Shown: positions 58,201 through 64,000 of the stretch, piece after piece
How the letters are laid out: each line of letters opens with the position of its first letter
Position numbering within the stretch: the stretch's first letter is position 1
Origin: Nostoc favosum CHAB5714
Lineage (GTDB): Bacteria; Cyanobacteriota; Cyanobacteriia; Cyanobacteriales; Nostocaceae
Length of the DNA: 64,000 bases
Assembly (NCBI RefSeq): GCF_020829495.1
Contig: NZ_JAIVFQ010000021.1
Location: 1-64,000 of the forward strand
Direction: 5' to 3'
Notes under the pieces: model-generated
Databases searched by the model: none
The model's input: the letters and a program-made list of their open reading frames with translations, nothing else
What the model was told of the DNA's origin: nothing
Position numbers and translations under genes: made by a program

Positions 58201-58412
58201 AGCGACAAGAAAACTCTTTTACCATTACAGGTTCTGGTGCTTTACGCAATAGTCCCGGAGATGTATTAATTTCAGCCTACACAACTGGTGATGTGCGTAG
58301 TGTTGAACCAACATCGCGCCCCTGGAAAAAAGGCGACCCAATTATTGAGCCACAAGGATTGTATCGATTACCCAATGGGCAATTAATCTTGAGTCGAAGT
58401 TGTTCAACATAA
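52242..58412 (+). CDS. Large repetitive TpsA exoprotein (filamentous haemagglutinin-like)
   Basis: This 2056-residue protein has a signal peptide (about 1-33, ending SPAQAQ) and then the two-partner-secretion domain to about residue 170 (GGATRGSNLFHSFSEFNI, ILTRVTGGNASNIFGTLG, ANLFLINPNGILFG). From about 350 to 1690 it consists of roughly twelve tandem units, mostly 130 residues, of the type GNGGNITIDSGDFSLSDGA, GNAGNVTVGAKNAV, GGVGKGGNIDINAATLSLTD and GDAGNVNVLVTGAVDIAGEK. These are predicted to form a continuous right-handed beta-helix. The C-terminal 190 residues match the short TpsA at 45520. There is no RGD motif and few Cys. It is secreted through the TpsB at 58710 and probably acts as a surface adhesin or filament. 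The start at 52242 gives a proper signal peptide. Confidence 0.93.
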   Translation: MNQAHHPQKASIKSILCLCLISTALSLASPAQAQITPDNTLSSEASQLNQNLIINGALGDKIDGGATRGSNLFHSFSEFNIQDGQRVYFVNPSGIENILTRVTGGNASNIFGTLGVDGAANLFLINPNGILFGQNARLDVQGSFVGTTANGVQFGNQGLFSATNPQAPPLLTIQPSALWFNQLNQNAAIQNNSVAPAGIDAAGFNAYGLRVPDSKSLLLIGGNVSMDKGQLNANGGRVELGGLGEPGTVALGVDGDNLSLIFPENVGRASVSLTNQAGIYVTGAGGGNIAVNARNLEILGGTILTAGIGQGLGTPETVAGDITLNATGEIKVAGGSIVRNLVRLGSQGNGGKITIDSGSFSLQDGAALTASTSGVGNAGNVTVGAKNAVDLADASILSTVEAGGVGKGGNIDINAATLSLTDGAQLLTTTDEASDTQPAGRGDAGNVNVLVTGAVDIAGKKNRFPSGIGSYVSTGTVGNGGNITIDSGDFSLSDGAKLVASTSGVGNAGNVTVGAKNAVDLADAYIFSTVSAGGVGKGGNIDINAATLSLTDSAQLLTTTGGASDTQPAGRGDAGNVNVLVTGAVDIAGEKNGFPSGIRSNVETGTVGNGGNITIDSGDFSLSDGAKLTASTSGVGNAGNVTVGAKNAVSFADAGILSEVSAGGVGKGGNIDINAATLSLTDGAQLLTTTDGASDTQPAGRGDAGNVNVKVTGAFDIAGKKNGFPSGIGSYVSTGTVGNGGNITIDSGDFSLSDGAGLTAETRGQGNAGNVTVGAKNAVFLVNASIFSTVEAGGVGKGGNIDINAATLSLTDSAQLLTLTRGASDTQPAGRGDAGNVNVLVTGAVDIAGEKNRFLSGIFSLVETGTVGNGGNITIDSGDFSLSDGAQLSASTFGQGNAGNVTVRAKDAISLANNGGILSIVEAGGVGKGANIYINAATLSLTDGAQLLTITRGASATQPAGQGDAGNVNVLVTGAVDITGEKNGFSSGIFSYVGTGTVGNGGNITIDSGSFSLSDGARLVASTGGQGLDSPNSQAGNITLNTTGKVEVVGADSAIHSTLLTGGVGNGGNISIDSGSFSLSDGARLSASTYGQGNAGNVTVRANDAISLANGDILSAVEAGGVGKGGNIDINAATLSLTDGAQLLTITREASATQPAGRGDAGNVNVKVTGAVDIAGEKNDFISGISSLVGTGTVGNGGNIFIDSGDFSLRDGAQLVASTYGQGNAGNVNVKVTGAVDIAGEKNGFKSGIRSFVETGTVGNGGNITIDSGSFSLRDGAQLEASTYGQGNAGNVTVDAKDAISLAGNAYIFSTVEAGGVGKGGNIDINAATLSLTDGAQLLTLTRGASATQPAGQGNAGNVNVKVTGAVDIAGEKNGFPSAIFSYVSTGTVGNGGNIFIDSGDFSLRDGAYLAASTSGVGNAGNVTVGAKNAISLAGNAYILSTVEAGGVGKGGNIDINATTLSLTDGAQLLTITRGASATQPAGRGDAGNVNVKVTGAVDIAGEKNDFSSGIRSNVGTGTVGNGGNIFIDSGSFSLSDGAQLVASTTGRGNAGNVTVRAKDAIFLANADILSTVEAGGVGKGGNIYINAATLSLTDGAQLLTITRGASATQPAGRGDAGNVNVLVTGAVDIAGEKNGFPSGIRSNVGTGTVGNGGNITIDSGSFSLRDGAQLSASTSGVGNAGNVTVGAKDVVTVSGTSQESGDSSALFTFTDSTSTGIGGDITVNTNIFRVSDGALLDARTRNNQKGGNITVNANIFEALNGGQLTTTTSSNGRAGKITVNADDKLIISGIDPSYSDRITNFPDRVANIGANSGLFVSSTGSGITGDIEINSPKITLDNQGKLNAESASGNGGNINVNSDFLLLRHGAQISTNAGTEKLGGDGGNININSRFIVAVPNENSDISANAFTGTGGNIQINSQGIFGIQSRPKLTEKSDITASSELGVLGVTNINTPDNSSIQNSFTELSPNVINTNALIANSCISRGIKRQENSFTITGSGALRNSPGDVLISAYTTGDVRSVEPTSRPWKKGDPIIEPQGLYRLPNGQLILSRSCST
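53281..57300 (+). repeat. ~390-bp coding repeats in the large TpsA gene
   Basis: About twelve units with high nucleotide identity are recognised by ATTACCATCGATTCTGG-like starts near 53290, 53686, 54076, 54466, 54850, 55247, 55440, 55830, 56025, 56420, 56810 and 57200. Most are about 390 bp. Two intervals are half-length (about 195 bp), so partial units have been lost or added. The array may be collapsed in short-read assemblies. Confidence 0.9.
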
Positions 58413-58423
58413 ATATTGCACAC

Positions 58424-58538
58424 ATGGAAAAATCTTATGTGCAGTTTTCTGCAAAATGGCACGCATAATCATGCGATCGCACCATACAATTTATGCAACT
58501 ATATATGATGCATGGTGAATGCATAACCCAGCCGTTTA
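58424..58538. promoter_or_regulatory. Conserved ~115-bp upstream element (copy B, before TpsB)
   Basis: This is the second copy of the block at 51952-52068, with the same order of sub-blocks (ATGGAAAAAT, TATGTGCAGTTTTCTGCAAA, ATCATGCGATCGCAC, ATGCAACTATAT, TGAATGCAT). It begins 11 bp after the TpsA stop and ends 172 bp before the TpsB start. The hairpin arms are less perfect than in copy A. Confidence 0.5.
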
Positions 58539-58709
58539 CCTTAATCTGAGTATTAAAGAAACGGTTAATGATCTGCTGATAATTTTTTGTTTTCTGTTGA
58601 GCCTGATGGTTCACTAACAGCGTATACTTGCGATGATCTCCGACAATGCTCGGCTGTAGATGTGGAAAGGATATGACAAATGATGACGCTTACAAATCGT
58701 AGATAAACA

Positions 58710-60434
58710 ATGGGTTCCTACCTTCGGTTTCAAAAACTTTTTTTAATATTACTTACCTGCATCAGCATCACTCCACTTGCAGTATTTGCACAATCGACAC
58801 CCCCATCTGGAGTAACAATTCCCCCCGATACACCAAGCATCGAAGAAACTATACCCCAACCATCACCATCACCAACCTTTCCTCCCACACCACTCGCACC
58901 CACTGTTCCTATACTCCCATCACCCCCACAGGAAAATCTACCCGAAACAACCTTTCCTAGTGGTGAAAGTTTCTTTGTCAAAGAAATTCGAGTCACAGGC
59001 TATTCTGTTTTAGAAGATGAAATCATCAAATTAAAACAGCCCTTAGAAAATAAAAAAATCACATTTGAGCAGTTATTGCAACTGCGATCGCAAATCACTG
59101 AACTCTATGTTACAAAGGGCTATATCACCAGTGGTGCATTTATTCCCAACAATCAAAATATTGCTAGCGGTGTTGTGCAAATCCAAGTTGTGGAAGGCGA
59201 ACTCGAAGGAATTTCTATTTTAGGGCTACAAAGATTACAAACTTCATACGTGCGTTCCCGGATTAAACGGTTTACAAGTAAGCCTTTAAACCAAAAACGC
59301 ATCGAACAAGCGCTGCAATTATTACAACTTGACCCGGTGATTGAACGAGTTAATGCTGAGTTAACCGCAGGTAGCACCCCCGGTAACAATATTTTACAGG
59401 TAACAATTACCGAGTCGCAACCATTCCACGCTGGGGTTATCTTTGCAAATAACCAATCACCTAGCGTTGGTTCAGAACAAGGGAGTGTTTTTGTTGCTCA
59501 CGATAATTTATTAGGCTTTGGGGATAAATTCAGTGCCGAATACGGCATCACTGAAGGTTTAGACATTTACAATATCAGTTATTCTCTTCCCTTTAACGCC
59601 CTAGATGGAACTATTGGTGTCCGCTACAGCAACAGCGCTAGCCGCATTATTGAAAGCGAATTTCGTGACTTGCATATCCGCAGCGAAGCCGAAACCCTTT
59701 CTTTTAACGTCCGTCAACCGCTAATTTACACACCAAATAACGAATTTGCTCTTTCGTTAGCATTCGATTTACGGCGCAGTCAAACCTTCATACTCAATGA
59801 TATGCCCTTCTCCTTTACTGAAGGCCCCGAAAATGGAGAATCAAAAGTTACAGTAATTCGCTTTTCTCAAGATTGGTTACAACGTAATGGTAACAGTGTC
59901 CTAGCAGCGCGATCGCAATTTAGTTTTGGAATTGATGCAATAGATGCAACCGTCAACGATAGTGGTACTGATGGGCGTTTTTTTAGCTGGGTGGGACAAT
60001 TTCAATGGGTACAACGGCTATCTCCCCGCATCTTGATGCTAGCCAAAGTTAACACTCAACTTACTCCTGATTCTTTACTTTCATTAGAAAAAATTAGCAT
60101 TGGGGGAGTTAATACAGTGCGTGGTTATAGTCAAAATCAACTTGTTGCTGACAATGGGGTAGTTGGAGGTGTGGAAGTTCGTATTCCTCTAGCATCGAAT
60201 GTGGAAACACTACAGCTAATACCATTTTTTGACATCGGTACAGCTTGGAACAATCGCGGTATTAATGCCGACCCGCAAATCATCGCCAGCTTGGGGTTGG
60301 GCTTGAACTGGCAACCTTTTAACGGTTTGGTATTGCGTGCAGACTACGGTGTACCATTGATGGGAACAAGCGATCGCGGTAATTCACTGCAAGATAATGG
60401 CTTTAATTTTTCAGTGCTATATCAGCCGTTTTAA
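58710..60434 (+). CDS. TpsB outer-membrane transporter (FhaC/ShlB family)
   Basis: This 574-residue protein has a signal peptide (about 1-27, ending LAVFAQ), a Pro-rich linker (28-85), and two POTRA domains (from FFVKEIRVTGYSVLEDEI to VTITESQPF, about 88-240). A 16-strand barrel follows, with the L6 loop signature VRGY at 470-473. The C-terminus ends in an outer-membrane signature with terminal Phe (FSVLYQPF). It exports the TpsA proteins encoded at 52242 and 45520. It lies 298 bp behind the large TpsA gene, an interval that holds a duplicated upstream element and no terminator I can see, so it may have its own promoter. Confidence 0.95.
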   Translation: MGSYLRFQKLFLILLTCISITPLAVFAQSTPPSGVTIPPDTPSIEETIPQPSPSPTFPPTPLAPTVPILPSPPQENLPETTFPSGESFFVKEIRVTGYSVLEDEIIKLKQPLENKKITFEQLLQLRSQITELYVTKGYITSGAFIPNNQNIASGVVQIQVVEGELEGISILGLQRLQTSYVRSRIKRFTSKPLNQKRIEQALQLLQLDPVIERVNAELTAGSTPGNNILQVTITESQPFHAGVIFANNQSPSVGSEQGSVFVAHDNLLGFGDKFSAEYGITEGLDIYNISYSLPFNALDGTIGVRYSNSASRIIESEFRDLHIRSEAETLSFNVRQPLIYTPNNEFALSLAFDLRRSQTFILNDMPFSFTEGPENGESKVTVIRFSQDWLQRNGNSVLAARSQFSFGIDAIDATVNDSGTDGRFFSWVGQFQWVQRLSPRILMLAKVNTQLTPDSLLSLEKISIGGVNTVRGYSQNQLVADNGVVGGVEVRIPLASNVETLQLIPFFDIGTAWNNRGINADPQIIASLGLGLNWQPFNGLVLRADYGVPLMGTSDRGNSLQDNGFNFSVLYQPF

Positions 60435-60485
60435 TATTAAACATAAGTAGAGTGGCGTAAATAATAAAAGGTTCGTAGTGTTCGC

Positions 60486-60758
60486 GTAGCAACTTCCGCT
60501 TTCCCTGTAGCAACTTCCGCTTTCCCTGTAGCAACTTCCGCTTTCCCTGTAGCAACTTCCGCTTTCCCTGTAGCAACTTCCGCTTTCCCTGTAGCAACTT
60601 CCGCTTTCCCTGTAGCAACTTCCGCTTTCCCTGTAGCAACTTCCGCTTTCTCTGTAGCAACTTCCGCTTTCTCTGTAGCAACTTCCGCTTTCTCTGTAGC
60701 AACTTCCGCCTTCCCTGTAGCAACTTCCGCCTTCCCTGTAGCAACTTCCGCCTTCACG
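60486..60758. repeat. Thirteen 21-bp tandem repeats
   Basis: Thirteen head-to-tail 21-bp units (GTAGCAACTTCCGCTTTCCCT, with CTTT/CTCT/CCTT variants) follow the TpsB gene. All three minus-strand frames are open through the array, one giving KAEVATG heptads. Because 21 is a multiple of three, this is a property of the unit and no proof of coding. The remainder of the gap to 61460 holds one more repeat element (60941-61037) and otherwise nothing recognised. Confidence 0.95.
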
Positions 60759-60940
60759 TTTTCGTGTTTCCCGCAATTTGTAGCGGCTTTCGCCTTGACT
60801 TTATCAAGGAAGGCAGGAAGCAGGGGAGGCTCTTGAAGAAAGAGGGTTATGTAATTCTTTTCTCTGTGCTCCCCTGCCTGCCTCAACCAAGAAATTTTTT
60901 AACCGAACGGTATTATAAGTGGTTACGCAAAATTATTTAT

Positions 60941-61037
60941 GTCATTGCGAACGAAGTGAAGCAATCTAAAGCCGCAAGCGAATTGCTTCTCTTCGAGACG
61001 CTTTGCGAACGTTTCGCTTCGCTCCACTCGCAATGAC
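60941..61037. repeat. Inverted-repeat element, GTCATTGCGA family (copy 3)
   Basis: This 97-bp element has ends GTCATTGCGAACGAAGTGAA and CACTCGCAATGAC and a GCGAACGTTTCGC centre. Same family as 47251-47412 and 52108-52182. Confidence 0.8.
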
Positions 61038-61460
61038 AAATGTATATTTAATTTTGCACAACTACTTAGCAGTTGCCAGGTAGATTAGGACATAATGACA
61101 AGCGTGAATCTCAGGAATAGTAAGGTTTTTACCTCCTGCCTTCTGCATCCTGCTATACGTGATTGGGTGCTATTCATATAGATTACTTGAGTATCTAATA
61201 AAACAGCACCTTTGGACGATAGACAAGCGAATATTCGTTGATTATGCAGTTTTCTGCAATGAGGCGATCGCATTCGTGCATTTTTCAGGTAGCAAAACTG
61301 CACGCAAACAAGCAGAAAAGGTCGATGTGTAACATTAACTTCTAATTTAATGTATAACTCATCGCCAACAGTAATATTACTGACCGCGTACCAATGAAGT
61401 GATGGAAGATTTATCCAAATACCTTTGCCTTAACTCGATTTAAATCAAGGAGAAACTCAA

Positions 61461-61970
61461 ATGGCTATTATTAATGGCAGCTTTTTCAGTGATACACTCT
61501 TTGGCACCGACGGTAACGACCTGATCGAAGGCTACCCCGTTGGCTCTGGTTTGTTTGATTACGACGGCTACGATATATTGTTTGGCTTTGCTGGCAACGA
61601 TATATTGTTCGGCGGCAATCAGGATGACATCCTTTATGGCGGAGATGGTAACGATATATTGTCCGGCTCTATAAACAGTGGCTTAGTAGAATTCGACACC
61701 CTGGTTGGTGGTGCTGGTTCTGATGCTTTCGTTCTTGGCGATTTTCTTGGTGTTCAATACCAAGGTCTTGGTTACGCTACCATTACTGACTGGAACCCCT
61801 CTTCTGATTTCATTCTAGCCGGGGGTTTCTCTAGTCTATACTCTTTTGGGAATGCAGACTTGAGTGGCGGTTTTGCTCTAGACACACAAATTTACTATGG
61901 CATTGACTTGATTGCTAACGTTCAAGACACTACCAATGTCAGTCTCTCTAGAGACTTCATCTTTGCCTAG
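61461..61970 (+). CDS. Small RTX (haemolysin-type calcium-binding repeat) protein
   Basis: The N-terminal 80 of 169 residues contain four to five nonapeptide-like RTX repeats (FFSDTLFGTDGNDLI, LFGFAGNDILFGGNQDDILY, GGDGNDILSG), which bind calcium. The second half (YATITDWNPSSDFILAGG and following) is the usual C-terminal cap of short cyanobacterial RTX proteins, ending in a hydrophobic SLSRDFIFA tail typical of type I secretion substrates. No enzymatic domain is present. An AAGGAG ribosome-binding site lies 9 bases before the ATG. No secretion genes are adjacent. Likely a secreted structural protein. Confidence 0.88.
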   Translation: MAIINGSFFSDTLFGTDGNDLIEGYPVGSGLFDYDGYDILFGFAGNDILFGGNQDDILYGGDGNDILSGSINSGLVEFDTLVGGAGSDAFVLGDFLGVQYQGLGYATITDWNPSSDFILAGGFSSLYSFGNADLSGGFALDTQIYYGIDLIANVQDTTNVSLSRDFIFA

Positions 61971-63063
61971 TCAGTACTTTGTTCGCCCGAAAATGCATTC
62001 GCCCACGGCTAATTGACTGATTACCCAATGTGATGTGATTCGGATACTACTAGCGTGGCACAGCTAAAATGATGCATTAAGCGTAGGTTGGGTTGAGCAA
62101 CGCGAAACCCAACATTCATCAGGTTGTTGGATCTCATGTTTCGACCCAATTTACAAAATTTATTGCACTAATTTACTGGAGTTTCTGTGTTTGGCTGATG
62201 ATTCAAGCTCATATTGAGGTAATCCGGCGTACTGATCAAGAATTTCAGGTTTTGCCAAAACAAGAAACAGCGCAATTTGGGACTTCCCCATTGATGGCCT
62301 ACCCGCAACTATAGTTATTAAACAACGGATCGCAGAGGTGAAAGCCGCAGCACCGCCTGGAAAAGATTTACGGTTTAGTGTTTCCTTGCGTCCGATTTTG
62401 GGCGAAACAGAAGCAAAAGCTCCCATTTCCACAGGACTTACGCAAAATACCTCTCAAATTCTTATTCCTCGGTGTTCTCTGTGTCTCTGTGGTTCGATTT
62501 TCCGTTACCTGTGCCTAAGCCCCATTTCCAGACAAAATCGGATTTTAGATATATCCCCGATTTTTCTCCCATTTAGATGTTTCATTTTTTGAGAAATATC
62601 ATCTCATCAATGAGAACTTCTACAACAATTGGGGACTAAGTGGGGTACAAAATACTAGATATACCCTAAAAAACACCTATAAATGACCCACAAGAGCGTC
62701 AAGGTTTATTAAATCTAAACTTTTTTGGGATATATATAGCACCTTCATAGCCCCTATCAGCCATTTTTGAAATCTTTTCTATAAACGCAGTAGAAATTAA
62801 CTTACAAAAAAAGGGAGGAAGGAATAAAAAACTTTAGTTGTGGGTCTAAAGGCCACTTAAAAAAATATTTGTTTTGATACCCATAGCGCGAGATACAAAG
62901 CGTACTTGCTTCAATCCCACGTTTAAAAACGTGGGTTCCCTACACGCTCTGAAACTTTGTATAAATAGTTGACTAAGGCTAGCGATCGCCATACCCAACA
63001 TCAACATTATAGTTATCGATATAATTTATTGTGTAGTCTACGCACGACTAGAAAAAACGGAGT
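61971..63063. other. Gap with repeat half-element and a possible monooxygenase remnant
   Basis: No intact gene is seen over about 1.1 kb. At 62433 an AGGACTTACGCA end opens a partial copy of the main repeat family (to about 62515) without its partner end. On the plus strand about 62250-62430 encodes IVIKQRIAEVKAAA, then DLRFSVSLRPILGETEAKA, which resembles a piece of an LLM-type flavin monooxygenase. An in-frame stop lies upstream, so at most it is a remnant. GTAGGTTGGGTTGAGCAACG near 62081 is a common dispersed repeat. A hairpin lies at 62916-62935. Confidence 0.4.
62916..62935. other. CCCACG hairpin resembling an IS200/IS605 end
   Basis: CCCACGTTT and AAACGTGGG pair perfectly around two bases, inside the context TTGCTTCAAT before and TTCCCTACAC after. 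Hairpins of this type form the ends of IS200/IS605-family elements in cyanobacteria. No TnpA or TnpB gene is nearby, so at most this is a solo end. Confidence 0.35.
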
Positions 63064-63267
63064 ATGACAATCTTACAGGTTGTGGATAAAGAGTTTTCAC
63101 CGGTTCCCGTCATTGATATTAGTACACTGAACGACATAGTAGTGAATGATGATAAAAGCGATCGCTGGGATAAAGCCAGTGTCCACGAATTTCGCGGGAC
63201 TTATGGCGATTATCTTTTGAATAAAGTCTCCAAAGTATTTCCAGAACTACGTCAAACAGTGTTTTAG
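63064..63267 (+). CDS. Small hypothetical protein
   Basis: This 67-residue acidic protein ([20 protein letters not shown] at the start, [20 protein letters not shown] near the end) has an ATG at 63064 preceded by GGAG. No domain is recognised. Size and the alpha/beta pattern would fit an antitoxin or adaptor, but no toxin-like partner is visible, so no function is claimed. Confidence 0.5.
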   Translation: MTILQVVDKEFSPVPVIDISTLNDIVVNDDKSDRWDKASVHEFRGTYGDYLLNKVSKVFPELRQTVF

Positions 63268-63306
63268 AGTGCTGAGTAAAAGTTACTAACCTCGTGCCTT
63301 CTGCTT

Positions 63307-63627
63307 TCAATAAACAGATGTCAACAATTTATCTATCGCTGCCCGAAACGCCGTTGTTGCACCAGCACTCATGTCACGGGGGGCGCAAATGCGATTTCTC
63401 AAATATGCGAAAGTAATAGCTCCCACAGCAGCGAAGATGGGATCAACACTACTATTTTTACCACCAGTCCGACCACCCGGTAAAGTTTCACCATTGCCAT
63501 GAATCAGATAATCAGCCAGTTGTCGCAGGTGAAAATCAACAGCGTCCTTAACTGTGGTAAAATCACCATCTGCGGCTAAAGCTTGGACTCCGAATTTTTG
63601 ATAATATCTGCGATCGCAACTTCCCGA
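63307..63627 (-). pseudogene. Gene remnant downstream of the haloperoxidase (no start, probable frameshift)
   Basis: About 105 codons (YYQKFGVQALAADGDFTTVK, then FHLRQLADYLIHGNGETLPG and MSAGATTAFRAAIDKLLT) read like a genuine protein to a TGA stop at 63307-63309. The frame has an upstream stop and no start codon before the body. A second frame just upstream (LSDNREVAIADIIKN) is open and overlaps at an A5 run, suggesting a one-base frameshift or sequence error. The family is not recognised. It follows the haloperoxidase gene in the same direction and may belong to its operon. Confidence 0.45.
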
Positions 63628-63659
63628 TTATCGCTCAATCTCTCAGCTGCTTCGGCTAT

Positions 63660-64000
63660 TTAAACTGTGACTTTTGTACCGTCAAATTTGGTGAATGTGA
63701 AACCATTGAATATTTCGTTGTAACCCAGTCTCTCATCCCTAAGCAGGCTAATAGCAACCTCTTCTCCCAAAGCCAAAGCAGCTGAACCATCGGAACGCCA
63801 ATGGATACCACCGTGACCGCGACCAATAGCATAGTTAGTTGCTAGTTTATTCAACTCTCCACCCACAGTTAGTGGTGGGCCACTGTAAGAAATGACTTTT
63901 GTGGGGTCATTGGGATCAGGCACTACTGGTGAGGGGATAACAAAGTTTTCATCAAAAAACGCTTTCAACAGTGTGACATTGACGCCAGCAGTGGCAGCCG
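63660..64000 (-). CDS. Vanadium-dependent haloperoxidase, C-terminal part (partial)
   Basis: About 113 residues up to a TAA stop are visible, and the gene continues beyond the right edge. The segment RGHGGIHWRSDG reproduces the vanadate-binding end of the family: an Arg and, six residues later, the axial His followed by Trp, the spacing of Arg490/His496 in the Curvularia chloroperoxidase. The final strand (NGFTFTKFDGTKVTV) is typical of cyanobacterial members. The enzyme oxidises halide with peroxide. PAP2-type phosphatases share the fold, but the HWRSD context favours haloperoxidase. The frame is open across the window edge, so no start is given. Confidence 0.85.
   Translation of the reverse strand, partial: AATAGVNVTLLKAFFDENFVIPSPVVPDPNDPTKVISYSGPPLTVGGELNKLATNYAIGRGHGGIHWRSDGSAALALGEEVAISLLRDERLGYNEIFNGFTFTKFDGTKVTV

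Noticed and set aside
60437..60886. Minus-strand frame with KAEVATG heptads as a coiled-coil or repeat protein
   Set aside because: All three frames are open because the 21-bp unit lacks stops; the non-repeat ends read through common dispersed repeat sequence and there is no ribosome-binding site.
62160..62432. Minus-strand frame with IVAGRPSMGKSQIAL, resembling the DnaB Walker A region
   Set aside because: Only this short stretch looks like DnaB; the plus strand of the same DNA fits an LLM-monooxygenase fragment better, so the P-loop is probably chance.

Overview
The window comes from a filamentous, heterocyst-type cyanobacterium (Nostocales, a Nostoc/Calothrix/Scytonema-like lineage). The evidence is dense GCGATCGC (HIP1) sites, heptameric short repeats of the TAATTCG/TGACTAA/GTCAACA kind, many small inverted-repeat elements, and typical gene families (FAAL-primed modular PKS, CHAT-TPR, CHASE2 kinase, DUF928, filamentous-haemagglutinin TpsA). 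No rRNA, tRNA, CRISPR array or complete insertion sequence was seen.

Layout. (1) 0-8.3 kb: a broken TPR-CHAT gene, then an RND pump with its periplasmic adaptor and a small membrane protein on the minus strand, divergent from an OmpR-type regulator and its kinase. (2) 9.2-13.8 kb: two FecCD-type iron permeases with their ATPase, followed directly by a FetA/FetB-type pair that in other bacteria exports iron. (3) 13.8-17.4 kb: a long, AT-rich, mostly gene-free stretch of repeats, ending with a strong hairpin and a perfect 18-bp palindrome upstream of the next locus. (4) 17.4-40.7 kb: a natural-product cluster on the plus strand: fatty acyl-AMP ligase, ACP, CylC-like dimetal halogenase, a working PKS module (KS-AT-KR-ACP), a second PKS module whose KS and AT have both lost key catalytic residues, a 621-residue protein with a TubC-type docking domain and no recognised enzyme fold, an SDR, two paralogous MGDG-synthase-like glycosyltransferases, a truncated UDP-galactopyranose mutase, a methyltransferase, a DHA2 exporter and a CylK/BrtB-like alkylating enzyme. 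(5) 41.4-60.4 kb: a surface and signalling island: response regulator, CHASE2 kinase, DUF928 protein, two TpsA exoproteins (one with about twelve internal repeats), a nuclease-like protein, a CHAT-TPR protease and the TpsB pore. (6) 60.4-64 kb: repeats, a small RTX protein, gene remnants and, at the right edge, the C-terminal end of a vanadium haloperoxidase.

The candidate undescribed system is region 4. Halogenase and alkylase together follow the cylindrocyclophane/bartoloside logic (install an alkyl chloride, then displace it), but the type III PKS that makes the resorcinol nucleophile in those pathways is absent from this window. I infer a chlorinated 3-hydroxyacyl chain that passes through a non-elongating KS0-AT0-ACP module to the unknown docking-domain protein, is glycosylated and methylated, exported, and finally joined or cyclised by the CylK-like enzyme. 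The nucleophile and the release step are unknown. Mobile inverted-repeat elements sit inside the cluster: one beside the broken mutase gene and one between the exporter and the CylK-like gene.
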